Shown one piece after another: positions 46,028 to 58,619 of a DNA stretch of 64,000 bases. A program made the position numbers and the translations under genes. The notes under the pieces are model-generated. The model saw only the letters and a program-made list of their open reading frames with translations, did not search any database and was not told the DNA's origin. Numbering within the stretch: position 1 is the first letter of the stretch; each line of letters starts with the position of its first letter. Origin of the DNA: Pontederia crassipes (lineage: Eukaryota; Streptophyta; Magnoliopsida; Commelinales; Pontederiaceae); contig CM060198.1 in assembly GCA_030549335.1 (NCBI GenBank), positions 53,391,995-53,455,994 on the forward strand, read 5' to 3'.

Positions 46028-47738
46028 AGCCGATCACGAGTAGTCACAGCAAAATGATTTGTTTATTTATGGGAATGGGCCAAGTCAGATCACATTAGTA
46101 AGGTATCTTTTCTTTTCCTAATTGAGATTTGTGTGTTGGACTTGCATGCGTAGCTGTAACTTGTAACAGTGAATTTTGACTAATTTAATGTTTTTCAATT
46201 TATGTGAAAATAATATTTTTTTAATAAAATCTGATAAAAATTTAAATATACAATTCTGATTTCCCAAAGCAAAGTTCAGATAAAAAATATATAAAATTCA
46301 CATAGGAAAGTTAGAGTTGAGTCGATAGCAACTTCTTAACACATAAGCAAACGTCTCGAATTCGAACATCTGTGGATACAGAAAATTTTCGCTGGAAGTC
46401 TCACCTACCATAGTCAGGCATGCTCAGAATGACATCAGAATAATCGAACTCGATGATGAGCTGAGACTTTAAACCTATGATCAGTGCGCATAATTTTTCA
46501 CGTCAATTGGGTTTGGACGATGGGCGCCGCTTCTCCTCAATGTCAACAAAAAAATACATGAGATTCAATTAAATGAGGCTTTAATAATCCTCTCACTTAA
46601 TTGAGACATTTGCTACTTTTTTTCCACTAATCTTTTTCTAGATGGGCCCTTTAATTGACCCTATAAAATGTCCTTTTAACTTATTTTCCATGTAATTAAA
46701 TGCAACACATTTTTTTGGACATGCATACATTTGCGGTATTAATCATATACATTAAATATTTTCATAAAACAGTAAAACATGTTCTTGGTTTTCGTTGCTC
46801 TTTTGTCTTTGATAGGTAGGAACATTTTAATCAAAAAATTATTTTCCTAATTTATTTGAGAAAATTTCTCTTTTTTTTATAGAGTAAGTTTATACTCGAA
46901 CTCTACTTAATTAATAAATCTTCTTTCTAAAAATAGAAGTGTATTACAAATAACAATATTAGAAGAGAAAAATATTATGTGGAGCATGTGAGCACAAATT
47001 TACTTACTAAATTAATAAAATAATTATATATTAATTTAAAGTATATATTAAATATTAAAATTAATTAAAATTAAGATCATGGAATTATTCGATGATCATG
47101 ATTTAACAAAAATAAGTAATTCAATTATTATAATTTATTTAGCATTAAATAATATATTTTATTATCAAATACTCAAATAAATATATACATATATATATTA
47201 ATTTAATATATAATCATTTTAATCTTAAATTATGTTATAAAATTAATTAAATAATAAATAATAAAATATTTTATTTCGAAATGTAGAACAGAACGCTCTC
47301 AATACTCATTAATCCCATATTAAAAGATAGGATAAGATAGAATTTAAAATGTAATGTTGCCAAAGAGGAGAAAAAAAAACGGTTGGTCAAACCCGGAAAA
47401 AAGCTCCACTGGTCGTAGCTGTGGGCCCAGTGGGCACATGCTCATCACTTATCAGTTCGCACTCCACTATTTGAAATGTATTAATTTTCTTTTACTAATT
47501 ATTTGTTCCACACTCCACAGAGAATAAAAGAATATTATTTAATTTGTCCCGAATTGTAGATTTAAATATTATTTAGTAGTAATTCAGCATTGCCCGTGGC
47601 AAATAGCTGGCGAGTGAAATTGTGAACTAAAATTAGTTGCATACCTAATAAATCGAAACTGACGAAATGTTTATTTAAGAAAAAGCGTATTTTTAAATTT
47701 CTAAATGATAATAAGATTAAATTTTATTTTTTAAGGAC
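46028..47738. other. Intergenic upstream of the first transporter gene
   Basis: A/T-rich, no gene. 46310-46490 is the second SINE-like patch (GAGTCGATAGCAACTT, CGAATTCGAACATC, GCTGGAAGTCTCACC, AGTCAGGCATGC). A modestly G/C-rich patch at 47380-47470 may be distal promoter of the gene at 47820. Confidence 0.4.
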
Positions 47739-47745
47739 TATAAAT
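47739..47745 (+). promoter_or_regulatory. TATA box of transporter gene A
   Basis: TATAAAT about 75-80 bp before the ATG at 47820. The downstream paralog has the same heptamer 55-61 bp before its ATG. Confidence 0.6.
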
Positions 47746-47819
47746 CTAATTACAATTTATCACTCTGTCTGCATTATTAGATCTTTGTCTCCTGCATCTT
47801 TTGGCGTCAGAGCAGGAAG

Positions 47820-49565
47820 ATGTCGGCTTCGGACCCTCTGCGCTTCGCCGTTCACGTCATCAATGGCCGCTGGTTCATGGCCTTCGCCACCTTCCTCATC
47901 ATGTCCGCCGCCGGCGCCACCTACATCTTCGCCGTCTACTCCAAGGACATCAAGTCCTCCCTCGGCTACAACCAGCAGACCCTCAACACCGTCTCCTTCT
48001 TCAAGGACCTCGGCGCCAACGTCGGCATCGTCTCCGGCATCATCGGCGAGCTCACCCCGCCCTGGTTCGTCCTCTCCATCGGCGCCGCCATGAACCTCGT
48101 CGGCTACCTCATGATCTACCTCTCCATCACCGGCCGCACCCCGCGGCCACACCTCTGGCAGATGTGCCTCTACATCGCCGTCGGCGCCAACTCGCAGACG
48201 TTCGCCAACACCGGCGCCCTCGTCACCGCCGTCAAGAACTTTCCGGAGAGCCGCGGCATCGTGCTCGGCCTCCTCAAGGGCTTCGTCGGCCTCAGCGGCG
48301 CCATATTCACCCAGCTCTATCTCGCCTTCTACGGCAACGACTCCAAGTCCCTCCTGCTGCTCGTCGCGTGGCTCCCCGCCGCCATCTCCGTCCTGTTCGT
48401 CCGCACCATCCGCCTCATCAAGGCCGCGCGGCAGTCCGACGAGTTCAGGGTCTTCTGCTCTTTCCTCTACGCCTCCCTCGTGCTCGCGTGCTATCTCATG
48501 GTCATGATCATTCTCCAGAAGACTGTAAAGTTCTCGCACTCGGCGTACAGCGCCAGCGCCGCCATTGTCCTCCTCCTCCTCTTCCTCCCCTTGGCCGTCG
48601 TCGTGCGCGAAGAAGTCAAGATCTTTAAACAAAAGAAGCTACTACTGGTTCAACAAGAACCACCTCCAGCAGCACCGCCTCCACTCTCCGTCGCCGTCGA
48701 CAAGCAAGCAGAGGCAGAGCCACCGACGGCGGTGCCCCCTCTGGTTTCAAAACAGAGCACGGCCTGCTTCTCTTCCGTGGTGGCTCTGTTCAGGCCTCCC
48801 AAGCGAGGCGAGGACTACTCCATCATCCAGGCCATCTTCAGCATTGACATGTTCATCATCTTCTTCTCCACCGTCTGCGGCTTCGGCGGCACGCTGACAG
48901 CCATCGACAACATGGGCCAGATCGGCGAGTCCCTGGGCTACCCTTCGCGCAGCATCGGCACATTCGTCTCCCTCATCAGCATATGGAACTACGCCGGGCG
49001 CGTGGCCGCCGGCTTCGCGTCGGAGATCTTCCTCGCCAGGTACAAGTTCCCGCGCCCACTCCTCTTCGTCATAGTCCTGCTCCTGTCCTGCGTCGGCCAC
49101 CTCCTGATCGCCTTCGGCGTGCCCGGCTCGCTCTACGCCGCGTCCGTCATCATCGGCTTCTGCTTCGGGGCGCAGTACCCTCTGCTCTTCGCCATCATAT
49201 CGGAGGTGTTCGGCCTCAAGTACTTCGCCACGATGTACAACGTCGGAGGGCTCGCGAGTCCGGTGGCGTCGTACGCCCTCAACGTCAAGGTCGCCGGGTA
49301 CCTCTACGACAGGGAGGTGGCGAGGCAGAACGCCGGAAAAATCTTGGTCTCGCCGGAGAAGGCGCTGACGTGCATCGGAGTCATCTGTTTCAGGCTCGCG
49401 TTCCTCATCATCACGGGGGTGACGGTGGCCGGAGCTCTTGTGATGCTGGTCTTGGTGTGGAGGACGAAGGATTTCTACAAGGGGGACATTTACGCCAAGT
49501 TCAAGGAGGGAGATGCTGCTGATGGGAGGAGTGGAGAACAAAAGGCTGAAACAACTTTGACTTGA
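47820..49565 (+). CDS. Nodulin-like / NFD4-like major facilitator protein, copy A
   Basis: Intact intronless gene, 581 codons. The N-terminal half is the plant Nodulin-like domain: [24 protein letters not shown] (17-41), the [11 protein letters not shown] helix (60-70), [13 protein letters not shown] (80-92), [23 protein letters not shown] (124-146) and [18 protein letters not shown] (150-167). A hydrophilic, Pro/Ala-rich loop of about 75 residues (262-335) follows, then a second hydrophobic half with [18 protein letters not shown] (357-374), [16 protein letters not shown] (387-402), [14 protein letters not shown] and [15 protein letters not shown] (460-474). It ends with [14 protein letters not shown]. 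About 12 membrane helices are expected. Substrate unknown; family members are proposed membrane transporters and one Arabidopsis member (NFD4) affects nuclear fusion. Copy B at 53739 is a tandem duplicate. Codons strongly favour G/C in third position, creating long but meaningless opposite-strand frames. Confidence 0.93.
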   Translation: MSASDPLRFAVHVINGRWFMAFATFLIMSAAGATYIFAVYSKDIKSSLGYNQQTLNTVSFFKDLGANVGIVSGIIGELTPPWFVLSIGAAMNLVGYLMIYLSITGRTPRPHLWQMCLYIAVGANSQTFANTGALVTAVKNFPESRGIVLGLLKGFVGLSGAIFTQLYLAFYGNDSKSLLLLVAWLPAAISVLFVRTIRLIKAARQSDEFRVFCSFLYASLVLACYLMVMIILQKTVKFSHSAYSASAAIVLLLLFLPLAVVVREEVKIFKQKKLLLVQQEPPPAAPPPLSVAVDKQAEAEPPTAVPPLVSKQSTACFSSVVALFRPPKRGEDYSIIQAIFSIDMFIIFFSTVCGFGGTLTAIDNMGQIGESLGYPSRSIGTFVSLISIWNYAGRVAAGFASEIFLARYKFPRPLLFVIVLLLSCVGHLLIAFGVPGSLYAASVIIGFCFGAQYPLLFAIISEVFGLKYFATMYNVGGLASPVASYALNVKVAGYLYDREVARQNAGKILVSPEKALTCIGVICFRLAFLIITGVTVAGALVMLVLVWRTKDFYKGDIYAKFKEGDAADGRSGEQKAETTLT

Positions 49566-52500
49566 GATTTGTGACATACGAAAAAAAACTTTGCAAGGTT
49601 CTAAACTTTACAGATATATTATTATAATTTTAATTATTAAAGTTTTTTTTTGTCTAGATGTATTGGCACGGGAAGAAAAAAAATTGACAATTTCAAAAAT
49701 TAAATGCTAATAATATAGTATAATGTGTGTCATGACATCAAACAAGAATATGTCTAAACTCGATAAGTAGATAAATCAAATTTAAATATGCTATATATTT
49801 TTTTAAAAAAATTATATCAAATATATATACAATTTAAAAAAAACAAAATAATGCGAATAAATAAATAATTAAATTTATAAAAAAATTATGATCGAGAAAA
49901 GTTTGCTATGCTAAAAGTTCATAAATTAAAATCCCACTGATAAAAAATAATATTATTTTATTTATTTTAATTTGTATTTTGTTTTCTTGTATTACCTTCG
50001 TTGATAATCGAAAAAAAAGAATTGGCCCAAACCAAGTCAAGGGCAAAAGAATGTTGAAAGAATATAACGATTTCAATTGGCATAATCTTTCCCTATCCAT
50101 GCCTTAAGTTTGGAAGATTATTCTTATTTAGGAGTATGAACAAGTGCAGTTTTTTTTTACTTTCAAATTCTATTAAAAGTTAAAGGGGTTTAAAAATGTG
50201 GAATTGTTTGTTTATTTATTTATTTTTCATCTATTTTCCCTCTTATGACCGTTTTTTCTTGTATAACAAAAAACGACAGCAGTAATAAAAACATATTACC
50301 CAAGTTAAATTATATATATATATATATATAATTGATTCTTCGCACATTGCATTTCTGTTTTCCGGATAACATCATATCTCATTTATTTTAAAACATGGAT
50401 GCACGGTCGAATAATTCGCTCTCATATTCTTTAATTTGATACGAGAATTTTGAAAAATAATTAGTTATTGAGAATTAAAAAAATTTATGTTGGTGTTTAA
50501 ATGAAAAATGTAATAATAAAAAATTAAAAATTAATTTGATAAATAAATTTTAATAAGTGTTTGAATAAAAAGTAAGACGGTCAATAAGAATTTGGAAAGT
50601 TTAAGTTTTTTGACGTGACTAGAATTTTTAAAATTTCTATGACATATCTTATTTGATAGAATTTGAGAAAGCTCTGTACAAATTTTGCCATCCAAACAGA
50701 GCTCAGAAGTATTAAGATGAAAATATATTTGTTCAGATATTTTTCGAAGTCTTATATTGATATTATATATAATTAGTTTAATTTAATATTAAAGAATGTT
50801 AAGCACATTTGATTCATTATCCATTTATCACGATTTGAATATAGATGATTAAATTCTATTATTTTTATGTGTTATTTATCAGCACCAGGATCAAACGATT
50901 CTAACATTCGTCGTCCCTTCAAAATATAAAAGTTGTGAAGATAAACTAATGGATAAAATGGAGAGGCACCATGTCCTTATTTTTTTAATCGTTGGATTGA
51001 AAATATCTGGATGATGCTTGATCTGTATTCATCTATAAACTTTTAATTTGATCTATATATTTTCAATCTAATAAGTAAAAAAAAATATAAGATATGATGT
51101 CTCTCCTTACGGACACCATCATTAAATTCTTAATTAATCTATATTATATATATATATATTATTTATGTATTCGATTCAACAAGTACTCATCGGTTTTGTT
51201 GATCCACTCATCCACACGATCCAACTCATTTTATACATAAATGTAAATGTCAATGTTTTGGGAATCGGGATCAGTTCAATCAAATTTAATCGATTTTTTA
51301 TTAATATATTATTTAAAAACAATATAAAATAAAAGTGTATTTTAAATAGAGTGAAAGTAATTCGGATCGGGTTAATTTTTTAATAAAAAAAATTATTGGT
51401 TATTTTTTGAATTGATTTTTTAAATCACAAAAATTATTCTAAAATCACTTAGAAAAAAACCTTTCTATAGATCGATTTTTTTGAGTGATTTTTTTTGCCT
51501 ATATTTTAATAAATAATATTTTTAAAAATATATAATAAGTTAAAATTAATATTAACTTAATTTATTTTATAACTAAATATATGATAGTATTAGAACTATT
51601 AAATTAGAGTTTCATAAAGTGATATAATATATTAAGCTATATAAAAAGTTCTTACATAAGTAATAAAATAATTGATTAATTTAAACTAATTATATAAATA
51701 AAAAGGGACTCCACGGTCCATATAATTTTTTCGGGTGGACTCTAGTTTAAGTGGGCTGATTTTGCTCTATTTAAAATCGTATTTGATCCCCTAATTTTTT
51801 ATTTTTTCGAGTGGGGAGAGTTTTTCGGTTTGGTCAGATTTTTCTTACATCCCTAATTCTACGTAAAAAAATGAAATAAAAATATGTTGATCGTTATATT
51901 AAATTAGTCAGATGTTATAAAAATTATTATTTTTTGCATTTTTAGGATATATATTATTTAAAATAATTAAAATTTATCATTTTAATAATTTCATGAATTA
52001 ATTTTTTTTGTTTGAACAATTTTTTATTACTATCTTCTCATGTTTTATTTTTCAAATTAAAATTGTCTTTCCATATTATTTATTTCCTTTTTAAATTCAT
52101 CCTATAAAATCTGTAACATATTTCTACTTTTATATTCTTAATATATATTATTTTAAATCTTATCATTTTGCAATGTAACTTCAATTTTCTCTTTTATTTA
52201 AATTTATCTTCATTACTATTTTTTACCTTTTATTTCCATATTCAAATACATTCCTTATTATTAATATCCTTTTTTACCTTCATCCTAAAAATTATAATAT
52301 TATTGTAATATACCATTCAAATCCATGTCCCTTTCTTCTCTCCTTCCTATTCTTCCACATTGCCTCTTATAATATACTTTCTTATTTTTAATTTTTTCCA
52401 TTCATATTCAGCTTTGTTTCATTATTTTTGAAATTAACTTGAACTAATTTTTTGGTTCAATCCAATTTTGATCGGATTGATTCGATTTAATTCGATTTTT

Positions 52501-53677
52501 TTATTAAAATAATTTTTATTATTAAATCAAATCGGACCAGTTGAACTGATTTTTCTCCGATAAAAGTTAAATCTTAAAAAAAAAACTCTCTTCCAGTGTC
52601 CTTATCCTGTTGTTGATCCACAGGATCCGACTCACTCTACATAAATGCGATTGTTTTTTCTCCGATTAAAGTTAAATAAATATTCAAATTTTTCCTCTTC
52701 CACTGTCCTTATATATGTTATGAATCAGTCGTGAGTTTTTTTCCTTCTGTTTATGTTATTTATTTATGTGTTATGGAATAATTATATATGTTATGACTTA
52801 TGAGATAGCCGACATACATATATTATTGCAACTTTAACATATATTCTTTTATTAGACTACCACAAGGTTTTTGTTGTAACTTTAAAAAGAATTAAACTTT
52901 TATGGTGAAACTAATGATTTTTTTTTTTATTTTTTTAGAGTGTTTTCCTGCATCCCACTCACAGTTATTTTTGAAACAGATATTTAATTAGAAAGAAGGT
53001 CCAAAAACTTAATATAAAAAGATTAAAAAAAACAATTATCCAAACAAGAGAAACTTTGGATTTTGCTTATTAGGGTTAGTATTAAGCCACAAATTAGTAG
53101 CCGTGGGATATAATGGATTAGGAATAATAGCAATAATTAATTAGCACGAATCTTTGGATTCCCATCATTTTCCCAGTATCTTTGCATTCCATTAAGGACC
53201 AATCCCTTTCAAACTTTTTTCGGTCTTAATAGAGTTCCACGCCTAGCATGCAAAAAGGAACTTTTAAAAAATGACAAAATTTTCATTATCATAAAATTTA
53301 ACTTTGGAGAAAATCGAATTACTCGACCACAATCATAAATGTAAAAATATTAGAGAAATACATGAGAATGTTAAAACGAGACGTAATATTTGTAAATTAT
53401 TTTTTAATTTTCTTTAATTTATAACTAGTGTGGATAATTCATAGCGGACGAAATGAAATTTAAAAAAAATGAAGGAAATTATTTACCGCCTAAAATAATT
53501 TCTGTAAAATTTTCCAATATTTTTTATTACATGCATCGAGTCCTTTGTTTATAAATGTTGTCGTACGTTTCAATATTTTATGCCTTGGATCATTAGTTGT
53601 GTGGTCATTAATTTTTGGTGATAATTGGAATAAAAAAAGGAGATTTTTATTTTGGCCTGTTCTTGGAAACATTATAT
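49566..53677. other. Spacer between the two transporter genes
   Basis: About 4.1 kb of A/T-rich DNA with no gene. (TA)n microsatellites lie near 50313-50330 and 51147-51160. 51240-51860 and 52440-52570 carry degenerate GATCGG/ATTCGATTT motifs, like old hAT MITE ends (for instance TTACATCCCTAA near 51846), but no paired termini were found. Confidence 0.45.
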
Positions 53678-53684
53678 TATAAAT
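53678..53684 (+). promoter_or_regulatory. TATA box of transporter gene B
   Basis: TATAAAT 55-61 bp upstream of the ATG at 53739. It lies inside the extra 29 codons that a start at 53652 would add, which argues for the 53739 start. Confidence 0.6.
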
Positions 53685-53738
53685 TACTCATCGGCTTCTT
53701 ATGCACTTATCCCTGTTCTGCGGATACTGAGACAAAAG

Positions 53739-55457
53739 ATGGTGGCCGTGGATCATCTCGCCTTCGCCGGCCAAGTCCTCGCCGGCCGATGGCTCACCGT
53801 CTTCGCCTCCTTTCTCATAATGTCGGCCGCGGGCGCCACCTACATCTTCGCCGTTTACTCCAAGGACATCAAGTCCGCCCTCGGCTACGACCAGCAGACC
53901 CTCAACACCATCGCCTTCTTCAAGGACGTCGGCGCCAACGTCGGCATCCTCTCCGGCCTCATCGGCGAGGTCACCCCGCCGTGGTTCGTCCTCTCCGTCG
54001 GCGCCGCCATGAATCTCGCCGGCTACCTCATGATCTACCTTGCCATCACCGGCCGCACCCCGCGCCCGCACGTCTGGCAGATGTGCCTCTACATCGCCGT
54101 CGGCGCCAACTCGCAGACGTTCGCCAACACCGGCGCGCTCGTCACCACCGTCATGAACTTCCCGGAGAGCCGCAGCATCGTGATCGGCCTCCTCAAGGGC
54201 TTCGTCGGCCTCAGCGGGGCCATTTTCACCCAGCTCTACCTCGCCTTCTACGGCAACGACTCCAAGTCGCTCGTGCTGCTCGTGGCGTGGCTGCCCGCCG
54301 CCGTCTCCGTCGTGTTCGTCCGCACCATCCGCATCGTGGAGCTCCCGCGCCAGGCGAAAGAGTTCAAGGCGTTCTGCTCGTTCCTCTACATCTCCCTCGT
54401 CCTCGCCGGCTACCTCATGGTCGTCATCATCGTCCAAAGGACGGTGTCATTCACGTCCGCCGGGTACATCGTGAGCGCCGTCATCATCCTTCTGCTCCTC
54501 TTTCTTCCCCTTGCCGTCGTCGTCAACCAAGAGCTCAACATATCCAAACAAAAGAAGCAAGCAGATCAAAATCCTGAACCGGTCTCCGAAGCAATCGACG
54601 AAGAGATACCATTGCCGCCGCCGACGGCTTCCACTACCTCGAACCAGAGCTCCTGCGGTCTCCAGTGCATCATCGCTGCCCTTAAACCTCCTCCTCGCGG
54701 CGAGGACTACTCAATCCTACAGGCGCTTGTCAGCCTCGACATGGCAATCATCTTCTTCGCCACCGTTGGCGGGGTCGGCGGCACGCTGACGGCCATCGAC
54801 AACTTGGGCCAGATAGGGGAGTCACTGGGCTACCCACCCGGCAGCATCGGCACCTTCGTCTCCCTCATCAGCATATGGAACTACGCCGGGCGCGTGGCCG
54901 CCGGTTTCGCGTCGGAGATCGTCCTGGCGAAGTACAAGTTCCCTCGCCCGCTCATGTTCTCCCTGGTTCTGGTCCTGTCCTGCGTCGGGCACCTCCTCAT
55001 CGCCTTCGGCGTCCCCGGCGCGCTCTACGTCTCATCGGTCGTTCTGGGATTCTGCTTCGGTGCGCAGATGCCGCTGCTCTTCACCATCATATCGGAGGTG
55101 TTCGGCCTCAAGTACTTCTCGACGCTGTACAACTTCGGCGCGCTCGCGAGCCCGGTCGCGTCGTACGTGCTCAACGTCAGGGTCGCGGGCTACTTGTACG
55201 ACAGGGAGGCCGCGAAGCAGAACGCCGCGGCGAGCGTGGCGTCCGCGGGGAAGTCGCTGACGTGCGTCGGCGTGCGGTGCTTCAGGCTCAGCTTCCTCAT
55301 CATCACCGCGGTGACGGTGGCCGGCGCTCTCGCGCTGCTGGTCCTCACGTGGAGAACCAAGGACTTCTACAGGGGGGACATATATGCCAAGTTCAGGGAC
55401 GGAGCAAAGGAGACGAGGAAGAACGAGTCTCCTGCAACAGTGGTGGAAGGATCATAG
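53739..55457 (+). CDS. Nodulin-like / NFD4-like major facilitator protein, copy B
   Basis: Intact intronless gene, 572 codons, tandem paralog of 47820-49565 in the same orientation. The start at 53739 (MVAVDHLAFAGQVLAGRW) gives the same numbering as copy A (GRW at 16-18 in both) and lies just after a TATA box. An in-frame ATG at 53652 would add 29 residues unlike the family. It has the same domain order: Nodulin-like half with [40 protein letters not shown] and [20 protein letters not shown], then a second half with [31 protein letters not shown] and [14 protein letters not shown], ending with WRTKDFYRGDIYAK. The loop between halves (about 262-327) is almost unalignable with copy A and about nine residues shorter, while the helices are highly similar. 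Substrate unknown. Confidence 0.93.
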   Translation: MVAVDHLAFAGQVLAGRWLTVFASFLIMSAAGATYIFAVYSKDIKSALGYDQQTLNTIAFFKDVGANVGILSGLIGEVTPPWFVLSVGAAMNLAGYLMIYLAITGRTPRPHVWQMCLYIAVGANSQTFANTGALVTTVMNFPESRSIVIGLLKGFVGLSGAIFTQLYLAFYGNDSKSLVLLVAWLPAAVSVVFVRTIRIVELPRQAKEFKAFCSFLYISLVLAGYLMVVIIVQRTVSFTSAGYIVSAVIILLLLFLPLAVVVNQELNISKQKKQADQNPEPVSEAIDEEIPLPPPTASTTSNQSSCGLQCIIAALKPPPRGEDYSILQALVSLDMAIIFFATVGGVGGTLTAIDNLGQIGESLGYPPGSIGTFVSLISIWNYAGRVAAGFASEIVLAKYKFPRPLMFSLVLVLSCVGHLLIAFGVPGALYVSSVVLGFCFGAQMPLLFTIISEVFGLKYFSTLYNFGALASPVASYVLNVRVAGYLYDREAAKQNAAASVASAGKSLTCVGVRCFRLSFLIITAVTVAGALALLVLTWRTKDFYRGDIYAKFRDGAKETRKNESPATVVEGS

Positions 55458-57373
55458 AGTTGGATCAAAGCTGAATAAAAAAAAAGTAAATTTTATGTAT
55501 TCATCATCTGATGACGAACACAATGTTGATATCTTGGTGCTTCTCATGCAGAGCACTTTCTGTGTAGAAAGTGTACACAGGCAACTTTGTTTCACAAGCT
55601 AAACAGTGTGTCCTGTTCTTAGTTAAATCAATGAGAAAAAGGTAATATATATATATATATATACACTCTGATGGTTCACCTCTGTTTCACAGGCAACTTT
55701 TTTTTTTATGGTTTAAATTATGAATTTCAATCCTTCGTATCATTCAGAATTTTTTATTAAGATCTCAAGATTAAATTTTTTATAAATCCAAAACAAATTA
55801 TCAGAAGTCTAGAGTGATTTAATCCTACGGAAAATGTATTCTTTAGGCATTGTTTGGTTTGGAGATAATTATTAAGGGGTTGAAGGTATTTATTCTAACA
55901 TAATACAATTTTTTTTTTTGAAACTTGAGGAAGGAATAAGCAATTCTAGCAAAAAGAATAATGTCTTATTCTCTTTCTTAAGCTCGAAACAAACAGCACT
56001 TGAAGACTCCTTTCTACACACGGGATTGATTATAAAAGAATAATAAGTTATAATATCCAAATTCCTACGACATATCCTGACAAGATATGGGGAGGAAATG
56101 CATGCTGCTGCCTACTATTATTTATTAGTTACAGATTTGAAGTTTCCTTGTGCTCTCACAGCTTTACCTGGATAATTTAAATATATTTTTTTTATTTTGA
56201 ATCGTCAACAATGTAAATATACATGCCAAAAATTAAAAATAGAATAGTGTAATTTTAACATCAAAATAAATACGTTTGATATTGAAACGAGACTAGAATC
56301 GAGCTGATTCCAGCTTAATTCCCTAAATACAAGTAGGTGGTCTTGATTTCTGAAGTGAAACCGAGTCACCTTTTTTGGGATGGAGGTGACCCTAATTTCA
56401 TCCCTTGTGAAATCAAGTGGATGTCGTCATATTTTTTTCTTTTTTTTTATTTGACACGTTTATTTTTTTTCTTTTCATACTTTTTTCTTTTACCTTTTTT
56501 TCTTTTTTGGTCTTACTTATATAAAATAATTTACTTGTTAAATATTAAAAATATAATAAATTATTAATATAATATTATTTATTACTTATCATTTTATTAA
56601 AACATTAATATTTTATTTAAAATGATTTTTATATTTAAATAATATATTTTTTCTATAAAAACTTTTGATTTATACTTTTATTTTAATTAATAATAAAATT
56701 TTACTTTTAATTTATAATACTATTTTTAATTCAAAATTTACTAAAAAATAATTCATCGCATTTATTTTTTTTCTATCACATCAATTCTCTAGTTCCTCGT
56801 TGTTATGTTTCACTCAATCCAAACATGCCCCAAACTAATATGTCAATTCAATCATTCATAAAAAAATTAGAAGTAATGACGGTTCCATTTCCAAATGCAG
56901 CCTATGAGTTTGCATTATTTATTTATTGTAGCTCTACATGAATCCGAATATAGAATCCATCCAAACAAAATTTCAGTTAAAAAGAGTCAATAAAAAGATT
57001 AATTGAGCATATACAAATAATATGAACAATTAGTCATTTCCAATATTGAATTATCAAACAATAATAAATTTATCCATCAATATCAAGTAACAATTATTAA
57101 TAAAATCTAATCGAATAATAATTGTAATTGTAATTATTCAACCAATTATTAACTCGATGCCAATGCCAATTATAAATTCTAATTATCGGTACTAACTTTT
57201 TTTATTTTTATCAATTATGGGAAGAGTTATCAACAAAATTTTGCTACTTTGATCATTAGATCCCTCCTTTTTATGCGACTATCCTCAATATCGCATTATC
57301 ATCACAACATTTGTGGATTGAAGATGTAAATTAATCGTTCATCGCACTTTAAATTGTGTTAATAATATACTAA
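55458..57373. other. Intergenic with a possible MITE
   Basis: 3' flank of transporter gene B, then A/T-rich DNA. A (TA)n tract lies at 55645-55664. 55846-56829 may be a MITE: it starts GGCATTGTTTGGTTTGGAG, and its right end on the minus strand is GGCATGTTTGGATTGAG. The segment TCTATCACATCAATTCTCTAG (56773-56791, one base longer than needed for the match) resembles the right end of the MITE at 18421-19185. The expected 3-bp duplication is not evident (TTA on the left only). The TAA at 57371-57373 belongs to the next element. Confidence 0.45.
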
Positions 57374-58619
57374 GAGTGTGTTTGGTTTTCTAATGATGAA
57401 GGGGTGGGTTAGGATGATAAAGTATAGGTTGGTGAAGTTGAGTGTGGTGAAGGCTTATAAAAACTATGTTTGGATATTAATTTATGGTATAAGGAAGGTT
57501 AATTCAAATTATTCTTTGTTTGAATAAAGGAAATTAAAACATGGTATTGGAATGGCTAATAGGAATAAAGTCTTTTTTACCCTTATGTCAAAATCGAAAG
57601 AGCGAATGCATGTTCTTTGCTCTTTGCTCCACAGAGCATGTTCTTTGCTCCAGAGAGCACGTTACTTTCCATATAATATAATTATTTTTTAAAATTTCTT
57701 AAAAATGAATAATAATATTCTTAAAAGAAAAAATTAATATAAGCCAGAAAATGTTATTAAATATAAATAAGGAAATGTTAGCGAAACTAACTACTAGAAA
57801 TTAATTATATTTTGTTATTTAGAAAAAAAGTTAAAATTAAGAATTCTGACTTTATTTGTTTTTAGTGGGTAAACATTTTAAAAAAGTTAGTGGTTATTTT
57901 TAACTTCGTAAGTTGTCTATACATTAGCATTTTATAAAAATTAACAATAAAATGCTATAAGTTATTTGAACTTTTTGACTTATGAACGAGTTAAAAAAAA
58001 TCAACATGTTTGAAAGTATACATTATAAATAATAATTAATATGTATATAAATAAAATAGAAGATGAGTTGAGCATGTTGGTTATTAAAACTAAAATAAAT
58101 ATCTAATCAATGATAGATTGTGAATTCTCATAGCAGAAATATTATTGTCAAAAGGAAAATAAAAGTAGAATTCATATAGGGATGAATATGAAGATGCTAA
58201 ACAGAGAGTAGTAAAGTGCTTAACTCAAGCAAAGTAAAAATATTTTGGAGATGTTGAACTTTCATGATCACTATAAGTGTAAATTACCTACTGCATTCTT
58301 ATGAAATCTTAAAAAAATTCTAGAAATTGAGTATGAAAACACACCATTGTCAAAAGACAAATATCATTACCAGTTCTGAATATATGAATAAAGGCAACAA
58401 TAGTAGGAAAACTGTCATTGCAACAAATTTAAAGATTGATATAAGAGTACAAACTCCAACAATGAAAAGCACCCTTCTTACATTTAAAGTTCAAGTTCAG
58501 GATGCTTTTCAACAACAATTAAAATGTAATTCAATTACTATGAGCATGAGGACCAAATACAGTATGGATTATCATAGATTTTTGCACATTCTTTGGGCAA
58601 CAAAGTATTGCTTTTAATT

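Noticed and set aside
46340..46360. tRNA gene suggested by CGAATTCGAAC
   Set aside because: No acceptor stem or anticodon arm can be folded around it; at best it is a SINE-type promoter relic.
53652..53738. Upstream in-frame ATG extending transporter B by 29 residues
   Set aside because: The TATA box lies inside this extension, and the added residues have no counterpart in copy A, whose start aligns with 53739.
47760..54437. Long minus-strand open frames over both transporter genes (for example 47760-48632 and 53688-54437)
   Set aside because: Same composition artefact. Asp/Glu/Gly-rich translations appear in both paralogs only because the sense strands are similar.
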